Positions 17,361 through 25,263 of a stretch of DNA of 64,000 bases are shown here, in pieces (position 1 is the stretch's first letter; every line of letters begins with the position of its first letter). This stretch comes from Candidatus Saccharicenans sp. GTDB lineage: Bacteria > Acidobacteriota > Aminicenantia > Aminicenantales > Saccharicenantaceae. The DNA is taken from assembly GCA_026414545.1 (NCBI GenBank), contig JAOAIU010000001.1, forward strand, positions 59,962 through 123,961. The letters run 5' to 3'. The notes below the pieces were generated by a model that saw only the letters and a program-made list of their open reading frames with translations, was not told the origin of the DNA and made no database searches. Both the position numbers and the translations under genes were made by a program.

Positions 17361-18296
17361 CTACTTACCCCTTTCTCCAGCCTCTTCCTCCAGGCGCCTG
17401 ATGAAGACATCTTCAATGCTGGGCACAATAGGTCTTAAATCAAAATGGCCCAGACCGGACTGGCTCAGCTTTCGGCGCAGGCCGGAAACCGCCTCCGGTT
17501 CTACCAGCAGGTGCAGCTTCAAGCCGAACAAAGAGACCTGCTTGATTTCAGGCTGCCGCTGCAGCCATTCGTAGGCCTCCAGCGGTTGGGCACAGGCTAA
17601 TTCCAGGAGATTTTCCGGAAAATATTTCTGTTTTATTTCCCTGGGGCTGCCGGCGGCGATGATGCGGCCAGCATGAATTATCCTCAGCTGGTGACAGTAC
17701 TCGGCTTCATCCAGATAATGGGTGGTAACAAATATGGTTTTTCCTCGCTCCGCCTGTTCATAAATCAGGTCCCAGAACTGCCTTCTGGCCAGCGGGTCCA
17801 CCCCGCCCGTGGGCTCATCCAGAAAAATTATCTCCGGGTCATGAAGAAGAGCGCAGCTTAAAGCCAGACGCTGTCGCCAGCCAACGGGTAATTCCGAGGT
17901 CAACAGGCCTTCCCGGCCTTCCAGGCCTGTAATTTTTTTGAGCCGGGCCAGGCTGGTTTGCAGCCTCAAATCATTAAGACCATAAACCCGCCCGAAAAAC
18001 TCCAGATTCTCAGCCACGGTCAGGTCCAGGTAGAGAGAAAATTTCTGCGACATATAGCCGATGACCTGTTTTATCCGAAAAGCCTCCTTATAAACATCGA
18101 ACCCGGCTACCCGGGCCCTTCCCGAACTTGGTCTGAGCAGACCGCAGAGCATGCGGATGGTAGTGGACTTGCCAGCGCCGTTGGCTCCCAGAAAGCCAAA
18201 AATGGTACCGGGCTCAATGCTAAAGGAAATGCTATCGACCGCGGTAAAACTGCCAAATTTTTTGGTAAGCCTGTCTACTTCAACCACGGCTCTCAT
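17361..18296 (-). CDS. ABC transporter ATP-binding protein, second of a split YbhF pair
   Basis: 311-residue ATPase. Walker A GANGAGKST, Q-loop YMSQKFSLY, Walker B IIFLDEPTGG and H-loop TTHYLDEAE are intact, but the signature motif is degenerate: LPVGWRQRLALSC stands where LSGGMRQRL is expected. A C-terminal extension of about 90 residues follows, as in drug and lipid exporters. Its ATG overlaps the upstream ATPase by 4 bases. In the E. coli YbhF family two such domains are one polypeptide; here they are separate genes. Confidence 0.9.
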   Translation of the reverse strand: MRAVVEVDRLTKKFGSFTAVDSISFSIEPGTIFGFLGANGAGKSTTIRMLCGLLRPSSGRARVAGFDVYKEAFRIKQVIGYMSQKFSLYLDLTVAENLEFFGRVYGLNDLRLQTSLARLKKITGLEGREGLLTSELPVGWRQRLALSCALLHDPEIIFLDEPTGGVDPLARRQFWDLIYEQAERGKTIFVTTHYLDEAEYCHQLRIIHAGRIIAAGSPREIKQKYFPENLLELACAQPLEAYEWLQRQPEIKQVSLFGLKLHLLVEPEAVSGLRRKLSQSGLGHFDLRPIVPSIEDVFIRRLEEEAGERGK

Positions 18297-19231
18297 GAGG
18301 TGACCTGCTTTTCCTTATTCATTAGAAAGATAAAAACATTTTCCAGAGAAGGTGAAATTTCAGTCAGGCTGAAAATCTCAAGGCCCAGCCGGGACAGCCT
18401 CTCTTCCAGAACCTGGAGTCTGTAATCCGCCGGCAACACCAGGTGCAGGCGGTCGCCAAAAAGCTGAACGTCTCTCAACTCGGGCCAAAGCTTGACTTCC
18501 TGCCGCAGCCGTCGGCTATCCGGGGACACAACTTCCACCAGCCGGTCCCGGAATTCAGCTTTTATTTTTTCTGGCCGGTCGCAGGCCATTATCCTGCCCC
18601 GGAGGATGAAGGCTACCCGGCTGGCTCGCTCGGCCTCATCCAGGTAAGGGGTGGTCATCAAGATGGACTTCCCCTGTTGTTGCAACTGGAATAGAATCTG
18701 CCAGAAATCACGGCGGGAAACAGGGTCCACACCGGTGGTCGGCTCATCCAGCAGAAGAATTTCCGGCTGGTGAACCAGGGTGCAGGCCAGGGCCAGTTTC
18801 TGTTTCATCCCGCCCGAGAGCTGACCGGCCAGCCTTTCCCTGAAAGGCTCCAGGCGTGTGAAATCGAGAAGAGATGATATGAGCGACCTGTAACCCGAAA
18901 CTCCGTATAGCTCGGCGAAAAAAACCAGGTTTTCCGCCACCGTCAGATCTTCGTAAAGGCTGAAACTCTGCGGCAGGTAACCGATTCTAGCCTTCATGAC
19001 CGAACTGTACCTGACCACTCTCTGGCCAAAAAGCTCTATCTCTCCGGCATCTGATTTTTCCAGGCCGCACAATAGCCTTAAGGCCGTGCTCTTCCCGGCC
19101 CCATCCGGACCGACCAGGCACAGGAATTCTCCAGACTCAAGATAGAGAGAAAAGGATGACAGGGCTTCAACCGGCCCGTACGACTTCTTGAGGTTGATAG
19201 CAGAGAGAACCGTAGTCTTCATTTCAGCCAT
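18293..19231 (-). CDS. ABC transporter ATP-binding protein, first of a split YbhF pair
   Basis: 312-residue ATPase. Walker A GPDGAGKST, Q-loop YLPQSFSLY, signature LSGGMKQKLALA and Walker B ILLLDEPTTG are canonical. The switch histidine is replaced by proline (MTTPYLDEAE). Its partner has the histidine but a broken signature, so the pair would have one consensus and one degenerate ATP site, as in other asymmetric exporters. Walker A lysine and Walker B acidic residues are intact in both. Confidence 0.9.
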   Translation of the reverse strand: MAEMKTTVLSAINLKKSYGPVEALSSFSLYLESGEFLCLVGPDGAGKSTALRLLCGLEKSDAGEIELFGQRVVRYSSVMKARIGYLPQSFSLYEDLTVAENLVFFAELYGVSGYRSLISSLLDFTRLEPFRERLAGQLSGGMKQKLALACTLVHQPEILLLDEPTTGVDPVSRRDFWQILFQLQQQGKSILMTTPYLDEAERASRVAFILRGRIMACDRPEKIKAEFRDRLVEVVSPDSRRLRQEVKLWPELRDVQLFGDRLHLVLPADYRLQVLEERLSRLGLEIFSLTEISPSLENVFIFLMNKEKQVTS

Positions 19232-19234
19232 CAG

Positions 19235-20248
19235 TCATTCAGTTCTCAGGACGGCCTCGGCCGGCAATCCGGGCTTTAACCACCCTTCCGGGTTGGGCAG
19301 TTCAATCTTTACCGCGAACACCAGTTTCACCCGGTCTTCTTTGGTCTGAATGTTCTTCGGGGTGAACTCGGCCTGGGGCGAGATGTAAACAATTCTGCCT
19401 TCAAAAGTCTTGGCGGGAAAACTATCTATGGTGACCTCAGCCACTCCGCCGAGTTTTACCCGTCCCAGCTCGACCTCGGTCACATAAACCCAGAGATAGA
19501 CCGGGTCCAGACACGAAATGTTGACCAGGGTGGTGCCAGGACTGACCAGTTCTCCTGGCTCCACGGCCCTTTCAACCACCACTCCTCTGACCGGGCAGGT
19601 GACAGTGGAATCTTCAATATTCTTTTTCAAAAGGTCCACGGCCGCTTCTGCCTGGCGAAGCCTGGCTTCGGCCGCCTGAATCTCTTCTGGCCGAGTCAGG
19701 CTCCTTAATTTCTTCAAAGCTTCCTGAGCCTGATTAAACTGGGCTTCAGCCAGGGCCAGTCTGGTCTCGGCCTCTTCCTTCTGTTTCTGGGTGATGCTGC
19801 CTTTTTCATAGAGGCTGAGAAAACGCTGGGCGTCCTTTCTGGCCTGCTCCAGGTTTATTTGCGCCTGTTGAAGCTGCTGCTCGGCCTGAGCAAGGTCTTC
19901 GCTGCGGGCACCTTTTCTCAACAATTCCAGCTGGGCCCGAGCGGCAGCCACACCCGCCTCGGCCTGCCTGAGTTGCAGGTCCAGGTACTCGTGGTCAAGC
20001 TCCACCAGGACCTGGCCCGGTCCGACCGCCTGGCCTTCCTCCACCAGCACTCTTAGCACCCGGCCACTTACCTTGGGGCTGATCCTGGCCGTGCGGCTCT
20101 CGATGGTTCCAGTGACCAGGATCGGCCCGTTTTTCACGCCTTTCCGGCAGCCGGCAGTTATGAGAAGCATGAAAAAAGAAAAAGCCAAAATTAAAATATG
20201 CTTAAAAGGCAGAGCTGACCGTCTCTTACCAGATATGGGTGCATTCAT
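19235..20248 (-). CDS. HlyD-family periplasmic adaptor (YbhG-like)
   Basis: 337 residues: a hydrophobic N-terminal segment ending LLITAGC that may be a lipoprotein signal, a biotinyl-lipoyl half motif (VSGRVLRVLVEEGQAVGPGQ), a long alpha-helical coiled-coil hairpin at about residues 85-215 rich in Gln, Ala and Glu, the second lipoyl half (CPVRGVVVERAVEPGELVSPG) and a beta-barrel domain. It would link the inner-membrane ABC pump to an outer-membrane channel. The start overlaps the TetR stop by 4 bases; the ATPase follows within 3 bases. Confidence 0.92.
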   Translation of the reverse strand: MNAPISGKRRSALPFKHILILAFSFFMLLITAGCRKGVKNGPILVTGTIESRTARISPKVSGRVLRVLVEEGQAVGPGQVLVELDHEYLDLQLRQAEAGVAAARAQLELLRKGARSEDLAQAEQQLQQAQINLEQARKDAQRFLSLYEKGSITQKQKEEAETRLALAEAQFNQAQEALKKLRSLTRPEEIQAAEARLRQAEAAVDLLKKNIEDSTVTCPVRGVVVERAVEPGELVSPGTTLVNISCLDPVYLWVYVTEVELGRVKLGGVAEVTIDSFPAKTFEGRIVYISPQAEFTPKNIQTKEDRVKLVFAVKIELPNPEGWLKPGLPAEAVLRTE

Positions 20249-20907
20249 TTCTTCCTCCCCTTTCCGGTGCGCTGCCCACCGGACATTTTTCCGGATTTTT
20301 CTTCTACGAAAATTCCATAAAAAATGATGTCAATTATACTCTCCAGAAGCTCAGAGGGAGAGTAATCATGGCTGATGATCCAGTCGGGATTCATGAACTC
20401 CTGCACCAGGTACCAGAACATTTCCAGGAACAGCCGGCCATCCAGGTCCGATTTTATTTCCCCGTTTTTGACCCCAGCCGTTATTACTTCCGAAACCAGG
20501 GGGAACACCTGTTGCCTCCGGAAGACATCCATCTCCTGCCAGAGTTCAGGGAGTTTCTGCCTCAGGTCGCGAATAAAATCCCGACTCAACCCTGACATGA
20601 ACCGGCTGATGAACTGGAGATAGGCAGTCAGTCTGGACCTGACCGAAAGCCGCTCATCCCTGACGATGGCCTGCAACTCACTTAAAACCCAGGCCCTGGT
20701 CTCGGCCATGACCGCCCGCAACAGGGCCTCCTTATCCGGGAAATAGCGGTAAAGAGTGGCCTTACTGACGCCCAGGTCCTCGGCCAGTTTGTCCATGCTC
20801 AGCCGGCTGTAGCCATATCTGAAAAAAAGTTCCCGCGAGCGCTCCAGAAGGCGACGCTTCAGGTCATCCGGAGTCGATGATACTGATGATACTATTTTAG
20901 TTTTCAT
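20245..20907 (-). CDS. TetR-family regulator (CecR-like)
   Basis: 220 residues with an N-terminal TetR helix-turn-helix (RYGYSRLSMDKLAEDLGVSK then ATLYRYFPDKEALL) and a helical C-terminal ligand domain with no recognised specificity. First gene of the exporter operon, so it likely represses its own operon. In E. coli the TetR regulator CecR (YbiH) precedes ybhGFSR in the same order. No Shine-Dalgarno lies before the ATG, and the promoter -10 ends only 6 bases upstream, so the transcript may be leaderless. Confidence 0.88.
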   Translation of the reverse strand: MKTKIVSSVSSTPDDLKRRLLERSRELFFRYGYSRLSMDKLAEDLGVSKATLYRYFPDKEALLRAVMAETRAWVLSELQAIVRDERLSVRSRLTAYLQFISRFMSGLSRDFIRDLRQKLPELWQEMDVFRRQQVFPLVSEVITAGVKNGEIKSDLDGRLFLEMFWYLVQEFMNPDWIISHDYSPSELLESIIDIIFYGIFVEEKSGKMSGGQRTGKGRKK

Positions 20908-20913
20908 AGTTTT

Positions 20914-20941
20914 ATTATATATTGGTCCCGCCCAGGGTCAA
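20914..20941 (-). promoter_or_regulatory. Promoter of the TetR-exporter operon, apparently leaderless
   Basis: TTGACC (20941-20936), 16-base spacer and consensus TATAAT (20919-20914) on the minus strand. Six bases separate the -10 from the ATG at 20907, so transcription should begin at or next to the start codon. Confidence 0.6.
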
Positions 20942-21125
20942 GGTTTTTTTGAGAATTCAGCCGCGATGAGCTGAACGACTTCTGGGATCCGGGCACAAGA
21001 GTCAACTTCCTTCCCGGGCTGGCAAGTCCCGATGACCCCGGGCCGGAAAGGTCTCCCCTCTCCCCTGCCAGATAGGAAAAACTCAGAAGCTCGACGGGAA
21101 TCGATAGAAGAGGACAAACCGGCCG

Positions 21126-22499
21126 TCAGCCTTCGATGATGCCCAGCGGCGGCGTGGTCTTCCAGGCACCACGGGTAAAATCGGGAAATTTGACCGGCTC
21201 CGATTTTCTGGCCACCGATTTTTCACTCAGGGCCGAGACCGAACTCCAGGCGGCCGCATCGTAGACATTCATGTCGGTGGGCAGACCAGCTCTCAGGCAC
21301 TGCACCAGGCGATAGTCCTCGATAAAATCCATGCCGCCATGGCCGCGGCCTTCGCCCTTCTGGCTAAGTTTCTTCCACAGGGGGTGTTCAAACTCGGCGG
21401 CATAGGCTTCTATATCTTCCCAGCGGTGAGCCGGGCTGCGGCCCTCGACGTAAATTCGGTCCGGCCATTTCTGAAGTATGCCCCTTGTCCCCTGGATCAG
21501 GTGAATCCGGGTATAGGGCCGGGGCAGGTTGGTATCGTGAATGAGAATGATGGTCTTGCCCAGCCTGGTCTTGATCAGCGAGGTATTGACATCGCCCAGG
21601 GCAAAACGTTCCCGGGCCTGGGGGGATTCGGGCCCGAACTTCTCCCGGGCATAGAGCTGCAAGCCTCGCGAGGGGGAGCTCATGGAAACCAGGTAATCAA
21701 AAACATCTCCCCGGTTTATGTTCATACACTGGGCCACAGGTCCGAGCCCATGGGTCGGGTAGAGGTTGCCGTTCCTGGTCCAGGAATGCTGCCGGCGCCA
21801 CAGCCCCTCCCCTTCGCTGCTGAACTTCACTTCCCGCAAGTCATGCAGATAACCGGCCTCGGCATGAAGCACCTCGCCCAGCAGTCCGCGCCTGACCATG
21901 TTCAGGCTCATCAGCTCCACCCGGTCATAGCAGCAATTCTCCATCATCACGCAGTGTTTCTTATACCTTTCAGCTGTTTCCACCAGTTCCCAGCATTCTT
22001 CCAGGGTGACCGCGGCCGGCACCTCGGTAGCCGCATGCTTGCCGTTTTTCATGGCCTCAACACAGACCGGCACATGCCATTCCCAGGGGGTGGCGGTAAA
22101 GACCAGGTCCAGGTCCTCTTCCTGGCACATCCGCTTGAAATCCCAGGGCCCGCGGGAATAACCATTCGGCCTGGGCAAACCAGCTTCCTCAACCCATTTC
22201 TGGGCCCTGGCCACCTTTTCTTCCACGATGTCGCAGATGGCCTTGATTTCGACTCCTTCTATGTTCAGAAAATTCTGGACGTGAACCGAGCCCATTCCTC
22301 CCACCCCGACAAACCCAACCCGCACCACCTCCAGAGGTTTACTGGCAAAGAGCGGTCCGTAATCAGAAGGTATTTCTGGCCTGGCCTCCAGCGTCCTGGT
22401 CCGACTGCCCAGCCAGAAACCAGCGGTACCGGCCAGGCCGAGCTTCAGAAAATCGCGCCGTCCCGGATTCTTGATTTCTTGTTTTTCATTCTTGTTCAT
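21126..22499 (-). CDS. Gfo/Idh/MocA-family protein, GH109-like, Tat-exported
   Basis: 457 residues. A Tat signal (GRRDFLKLGLAGTAGFWLG) precedes a Rossmann NAD-binding domain (VGFVGVGGMGSVHVQNFL near residue 60) and a C-terminal oxidoreductase domain. Motifs ATEVPAAVTLEECW, MENCCYDR, YPTHGLGPVAQ and GHGGMDF resemble the GH109 alpha-N-acetylgalactosaminidase branch, whose members hydrolyse glycosides by an NAD-dependent redox mechanism. Export by Tat fits a cofactor-loaded enzyme acting on periplasmic or host glycans. GGGAGG ribosome site. GH109 activity is inferred from motifs; another sugar oxidoreductase is possible. Confidence 0.82.
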   Translation of the reverse strand: MNKNEKQEIKNPGRRDFLKLGLAGTAGFWLGSRTRTLEARPEIPSDYGPLFASKPLEVVRVGFVGVGGMGSVHVQNFLNIEGVEIKAICDIVEEKVARAQKWVEEAGLPRPNGYSRGPWDFKRMCQEEDLDLVFTATPWEWHVPVCVEAMKNGKHAATEVPAAVTLEECWELVETAERYKKHCVMMENCCYDRVELMSLNMVRRGLLGEVLHAEAGYLHDLREVKFSSEGEGLWRRQHSWTRNGNLYPTHGLGPVAQCMNINRGDVFDYLVSMSSPSRGLQLYAREKFGPESPQARERFALGDVNTSLIKTRLGKTIILIHDTNLPRPYTRIHLIQGTRGILQKWPDRIYVEGRSPAHRWEDIEAYAAEFEHPLWKKLSQKGEGRGHGGMDFIEDYRLVQCLRAGLPTDMNVYDAAAWSSVSALSEKSVARKSEPVKFPDFTRGAWKTTPPLGIIEG

Positions 22500-22564
22500 G
22501 AGCCGTTCCTCCCTGCTCTGGCAATTTATGCTAAATTAGCAATCTTCAATCCGGCAGACCGGGT

Positions 22565-23179
22565 TCAGAAACCATAACCCAGGCCGAACCCAAGGCTAAG
22601 CCCGTCAAGTTTTACCTGCCCTCCCCCCAGCAGCAAGGAACGCGCGCCGGTGGGAAGAGAATCCCAGTTCAGGGCAGTGCGCAGATAGAACTGGCCAGCC
22701 AGGCGGATTTCGGCCGCCAGTTCTCCACGAAAATGCAGCCTCTGCCCGTGATAGGAAAGACCCACCCCTACCCAGCTTTCATCATAAACAGAAAGAGCCG
22801 GTCCGGCAGCGGCCGACCCCTGGAAACGCCTGGTTTTCAGCCGGTATTTCAAGAGAATTGGAAAAGTCCAGCGATAGAACTTAACGGGGTAGACGGCGGG
22901 CTCGCCTTCAAGAGTTACAGCTTCGCCGTGGCCGTTGAGCCTGAAAGCTCCCGCTTCCAGTCCCAGGTTGTTTCCTGTGTATAAATCAACAGCCAGGCCA
23001 AAGAGGGGCATCTTGCCGTAGATTTCCCTGAACTCGGCCTGTCGAAAACTAAAAATACCAGAAACCAGGAAAAACCTGACCTCCAGCGCCGAAGCAGCAA
23101 CTGGCCAGAGGAAGAACAGAACCAGTACTCCTGACTTCAGGACTTTTGGCCATCCAGGAGAAACTTTTCTTTTATCCAT
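22565..23179 (-). CDS. Small outer-membrane beta-barrel-like protein
   Basis: 204 residues from the ATG at 23179, which follows the M28 peptidase stop by 5 bases and has GAGGAAG before it (the frame itself is open to 23215). A signal peptide (VLKSGVLVLFFLWPVAASA) is followed by alternating-hydrophobic strands and a terminal phenylalanine (GFGLGYGF), the usual outer-membrane insertion signature. No family recognised. Likely translated with the M28 peptidase gene. Confidence 0.72.
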   Translation of the reverse strand: MDKRKVSPGWPKVLKSGVLVLFFLWPVAASALEVRFFLVSGIFSFRQAEFREIYGKMPLFGLAVDLYTGNNLGLEAGAFRLNGHGEAVTLEGEPAVYPVKFYRWTFPILLKYRLKTRRFQGSAAAGPALSVYDESWVGVGLSYHGQRLHFRGELAAEIRLAGQFYLRTALNWDSLPTGARSLLLGGGQVKLDGLSLGFGLGYGF

Positions 23180-23184
23180 CTTCC

Positions 23185-24882
23185 TCAATTCCACGAAAAG
23201 CCAAATAGTGACCACAACAGGTGGCGCAGGGAATTAACCGGGTTGAGACCAGCTTTGACGGCTAAGACCCGGGTGAAATTGCTCTCCCGGCCAAGGCTGT
23301 CCACGGCGGTAACGGCGTAATGAAACGTCGAATCAGAGGCCAGAAGAATATCGGAGTAATGGGGATCTGGAACCAAGCCGTTGTTGATTTTTTGAAAGTT
23401 GGTGTGGGGCTCGGTACTGCGGTAGACATTATAGCCGGCCGCCCCCGGCACCGCTTCCCAGCTCAAATAGACGCCTTTCAGGTGATTGAAAATTGAAGCG
23501 TGGGTGCCGACGCTCAGGATAAAATTTTTCGGCGTCAGCGGATACCCGGGCCTGATGGCCTGGGCCAGATATGCCAGGCTGATAAGCGAGCCCCTGACCG
23601 CTGCCCGGTAGAAATCAAAATTGAGAGTATTAACCGTATCGGTAGTCCTGTGGTAATAGGGATTGGGGACATCGGCATCTTCAATGGCACAGATGGCCGC
23701 GATTCCCCTGTCCCAGAAAGAAGCCTGGTCAGAGTAGATGAAGGAAGCGTCGATAATCTTCTTGCCGGCGACCGGCCCGTAGGCTCCCGACAGGGCAGCC
23801 ACCCGCTCGACCAACCAGCTGGAGTTGCGGTCGCCAATGAGGTCCAGGTCTTCAGGCACCACGTCGGTGTAGGCAACCATATCCAGGTTGATGACCGCCA
23901 GGATATTTTCTGAGGCATTCAATCGCTCCTGGACATAGCGCAGGCTGCCTACCAATCCCTGCTCTTCTGCCGAGAACAGGATAAACCTCACGGTGAAGTC
24001 GAAGGGACGGCCGGCCAGAATCCGGGCTGCCTCCAGCACCGCACCGGTGCCCGAACCATTATCGTCGGCTCCGGGAGCCAGGGTCCAGCGCTGGTCGGAA
24101 GTTGAATCGTAATGGGCACAGAGTATTACCACCTGTTCCGGGTAGGTCTGGCCCCGGATTTCAGAAATCACGTTCCGGCAGAGATAGGAACTGTAATAAA
24201 ATTCCTGGTAATAAGCCGGAAGCCCCAGGCCTAAAAAATAATCATGGATATACTGGCCGGCCTGGAGACAGTTGGCGGTAGGGGCGTAGCGAGTCCCGAA
24301 ATTCTGCAGGTCGGTCACTCTATCCTTGAGATTGTCCGCCGAGACTTCGGCTGCTATCAATTCATAGAGTTCGTCTTGAACTTGCCGCCAGCTGAACTCT
24401 TCCGGCAGAATAACACCAGGAATGAGAGTCTTGCCGCTGGCTGGCAGAAACCTTCGCCTGACCGTGACCGGAAGTTCCTCCAGGGCGGAGGCATCCGGAG
24501 AAACAAGGAGGTAATCCCTAGATTCCAGAAAAATCGCCTTAAAACGTCCGCGAACCAGCTCCAGGTCGGCGGCCCCGGTTACCCTGGCGATGAGATAAAT
24601 CAGGTTCTGGTCATAGAAGGCCAGCCGCTTCAGTCTGATTTTCCGGCCCGAAAGTTTGACGGCCTCTTCCCGGTCAAGACGCAGCAGGTAACTACCCTCA
24701 AGTTCCTGCAGGCATTCAATCTTTTCTTGCCAAAGGACTGTTTCTAAGCCAGGCTGGTTTTTCTGGACCTGAACTATCAGGAGCGAAGCTGGCTGCTTCT
24801 CCGGCAGAAAACTCTGGCAGAAAAAAATAAGGGCAAACCAGGCGAGCCAGAGAGGCTTACGGCACCCGCGAATATCCATCAT
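23185..24882 (-). CDS. Secreted M28-family zinc aminopeptidase with C-terminal FnIII-like domain
   Basis: 565 residues. A signal peptide (LWLAWFALIFFCQSFL), an N-terminal region of unknown type (30-180), and an M28 catalytic domain with zinc ligands His257 (CAHYDS), Asp273 (GADDNGSG), the Glu306/Glu307 base and ligand (SAEEQG), Asp334 (NLDM) and His411 (PYYHRTTDT). The last roughly 100 residues (YLSWEAVPGAAGYNVYRST) look like a fibronectin type III module. It would release amino acids from peptides outside the inner membrane. The start could be either of two adjacent ATGs (24882 or 24879) after AAAGG. Confidence 0.9.
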   Translation of the reverse strand: MMDIRGCRKPLWLAWFALIFFCQSFLPEKQPASLLIVQVQKNQPGLETVLWQEKIECLQELEGSYLLRLDREEAVKLSGRKIRLKRLAFYDQNLIYLIARVTGAADLELVRGRFKAIFLESRDYLLVSPDASALEELPVTVRRRFLPASGKTLIPGVILPEEFSWRQVQDELYELIAAEVSADNLKDRVTDLQNFGTRYAPTANCLQAGQYIHDYFLGLGLPAYYQEFYYSSYLCRNVISEIRGQTYPEQVVILCAHYDSTSDQRWTLAPGADDNGSGTGAVLEAARILAGRPFDFTVRFILFSAEEQGLVGSLRYVQERLNASENILAVINLDMVAYTDVVPEDLDLIGDRNSSWLVERVAALSGAYGPVAGKKIIDASFIYSDQASFWDRGIAAICAIEDADVPNPYYHRTTDTVNTLNFDFYRAAVRGSLISLAYLAQAIRPGYPLTPKNFILSVGTHASIFNHLKGVYLSWEAVPGAAGYNVYRSTEPHTNFQKINNGLVPDPHYSDILLASDSTFHYAVTAVDSLGRESNFTRVLAVKAGLNPVNSLRHLLWSLFGFSWN

Positions 24883-24908
24883 CCTTTCCGGATAACCCAG
24901 ATGATTTT

Positions 24909-24924
24909 CTTACCGCGAGGTAAG
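24909..24924. repeat. Perfect 6-bp inverted repeat in the M28 leader
   Basis: CTTACC-GCGA-GGTAAG, between the putative M28 promoter and its start codon. Could be an operator or a leader hairpin; no regulator identified. Confidence 0.4.
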
Positions 24925-24930
24925 CTATAT

Positions 24931-24959
24931 ATATATCATATCTCACCCGAACCCGACAA
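24931..24959 (-). promoter_or_regulatory. Possible promoter for the M28 peptidase gene
   Basis: TTGTCG (24959-24954) on the minus strand precedes a run of overlapping TATGAT and TATATA hexamers (24940-24928). The exact -10 cannot be fixed. Confidence 0.35.
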
Positions 24960-25047
24960 AAAAAACTCTTGAGGAATTAGAATTCAAAAAGCGGCAACGG
25001 ATGCCTATTGCTTCTGCCTTTGGCGGCTGATGGTCATAACAATCTTC

Positions 25048-25075
25048 TTGACAAAATTTTTTCTCCCGCTAAAAT
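25048..25075 (+). promoter_or_regulatory. Promoter for trpB2 transcript
   Basis: Consensus TTGACA (25048-25053), 16-base spacer, TAAAAT (25070-25075). The expected start is near 25082, giving a leader of about 180 bases before trpB2. The remaining gap between the M28 gene and this promoter (24960-25047) holds nothing clear. Confidence 0.6.
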
Positions 25076-25083
25076 TATCCATC

Positions 25084-25176
25084 ATGCTGACTGAAAGGAT
25101 GCACTGTTCAGGTCAAACGACCACCCCCCGCAGTGCTTCTTTCTGCCTTTCCTCCTGGTTCTGGTGGGCGGCCTAG
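25084..25176 (+). CDS. Candidate tryptophan leader peptide (trpL-like)
   Basis: A 30-codon reading frame immediately after the predicted transcription start, ending SSWFWWAA and then TAG: three Trp codons within four, only seven codons before the stop. Its last Trp codon lies in the 5' arm of a GC hairpin whose loop holds the stop codon. That layout is what ribosome-mediated trp attenuators use. The first ATG at 25084 has no Shine-Dalgarno and would be nearly leaderless; a second in-frame ATG at 25099 follows GAAAGG and gives 25 residues. It sits about 90 bases before trpB2. Functional assignment is inference; the Trp cluster is directly seen. Confidence 0.55.
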   Translation: MLTERMHCSGQTTTPRSASFCLSSWFWWAA

Positions 25177-25230
25177 TCCGCCCTGAGTCTGTCTTCGATT
25201 TCCCGCCATATTTTTGAACCAAATATTTTT
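25166..25230 (+). promoter_or_regulatory. Candidate trp attenuator hairpins
   Basis: Hairpin A: GGGCGG (25166-25171) with CCGCCC (25178-25183), loop CCTAGT holding the leader stop codon. Alternative B: GGCGG (25167-25171) can instead pair with CCGCC (25203-25207), followed by ATATTTTT. Hairpin C: ATATTT (25208-25213) with AAATAT (25221-25226), then TTTT. A ribosome stalled on the Trp codons would mask the shared 5' arm. Which structure terminates cannot be decided by eye. Confidence 0.45.
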
Positions 25231-25263
25231 CTGTTTTCAACTTTCAAACACAGGAGGACAAAG

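Noticed and set aside
21339..22577. Plus-strand open frame of 412 codons
   Set aside because: Antisense to the Tat-exported GH109-like gene; composition of a shadow frame, no ribosome site.
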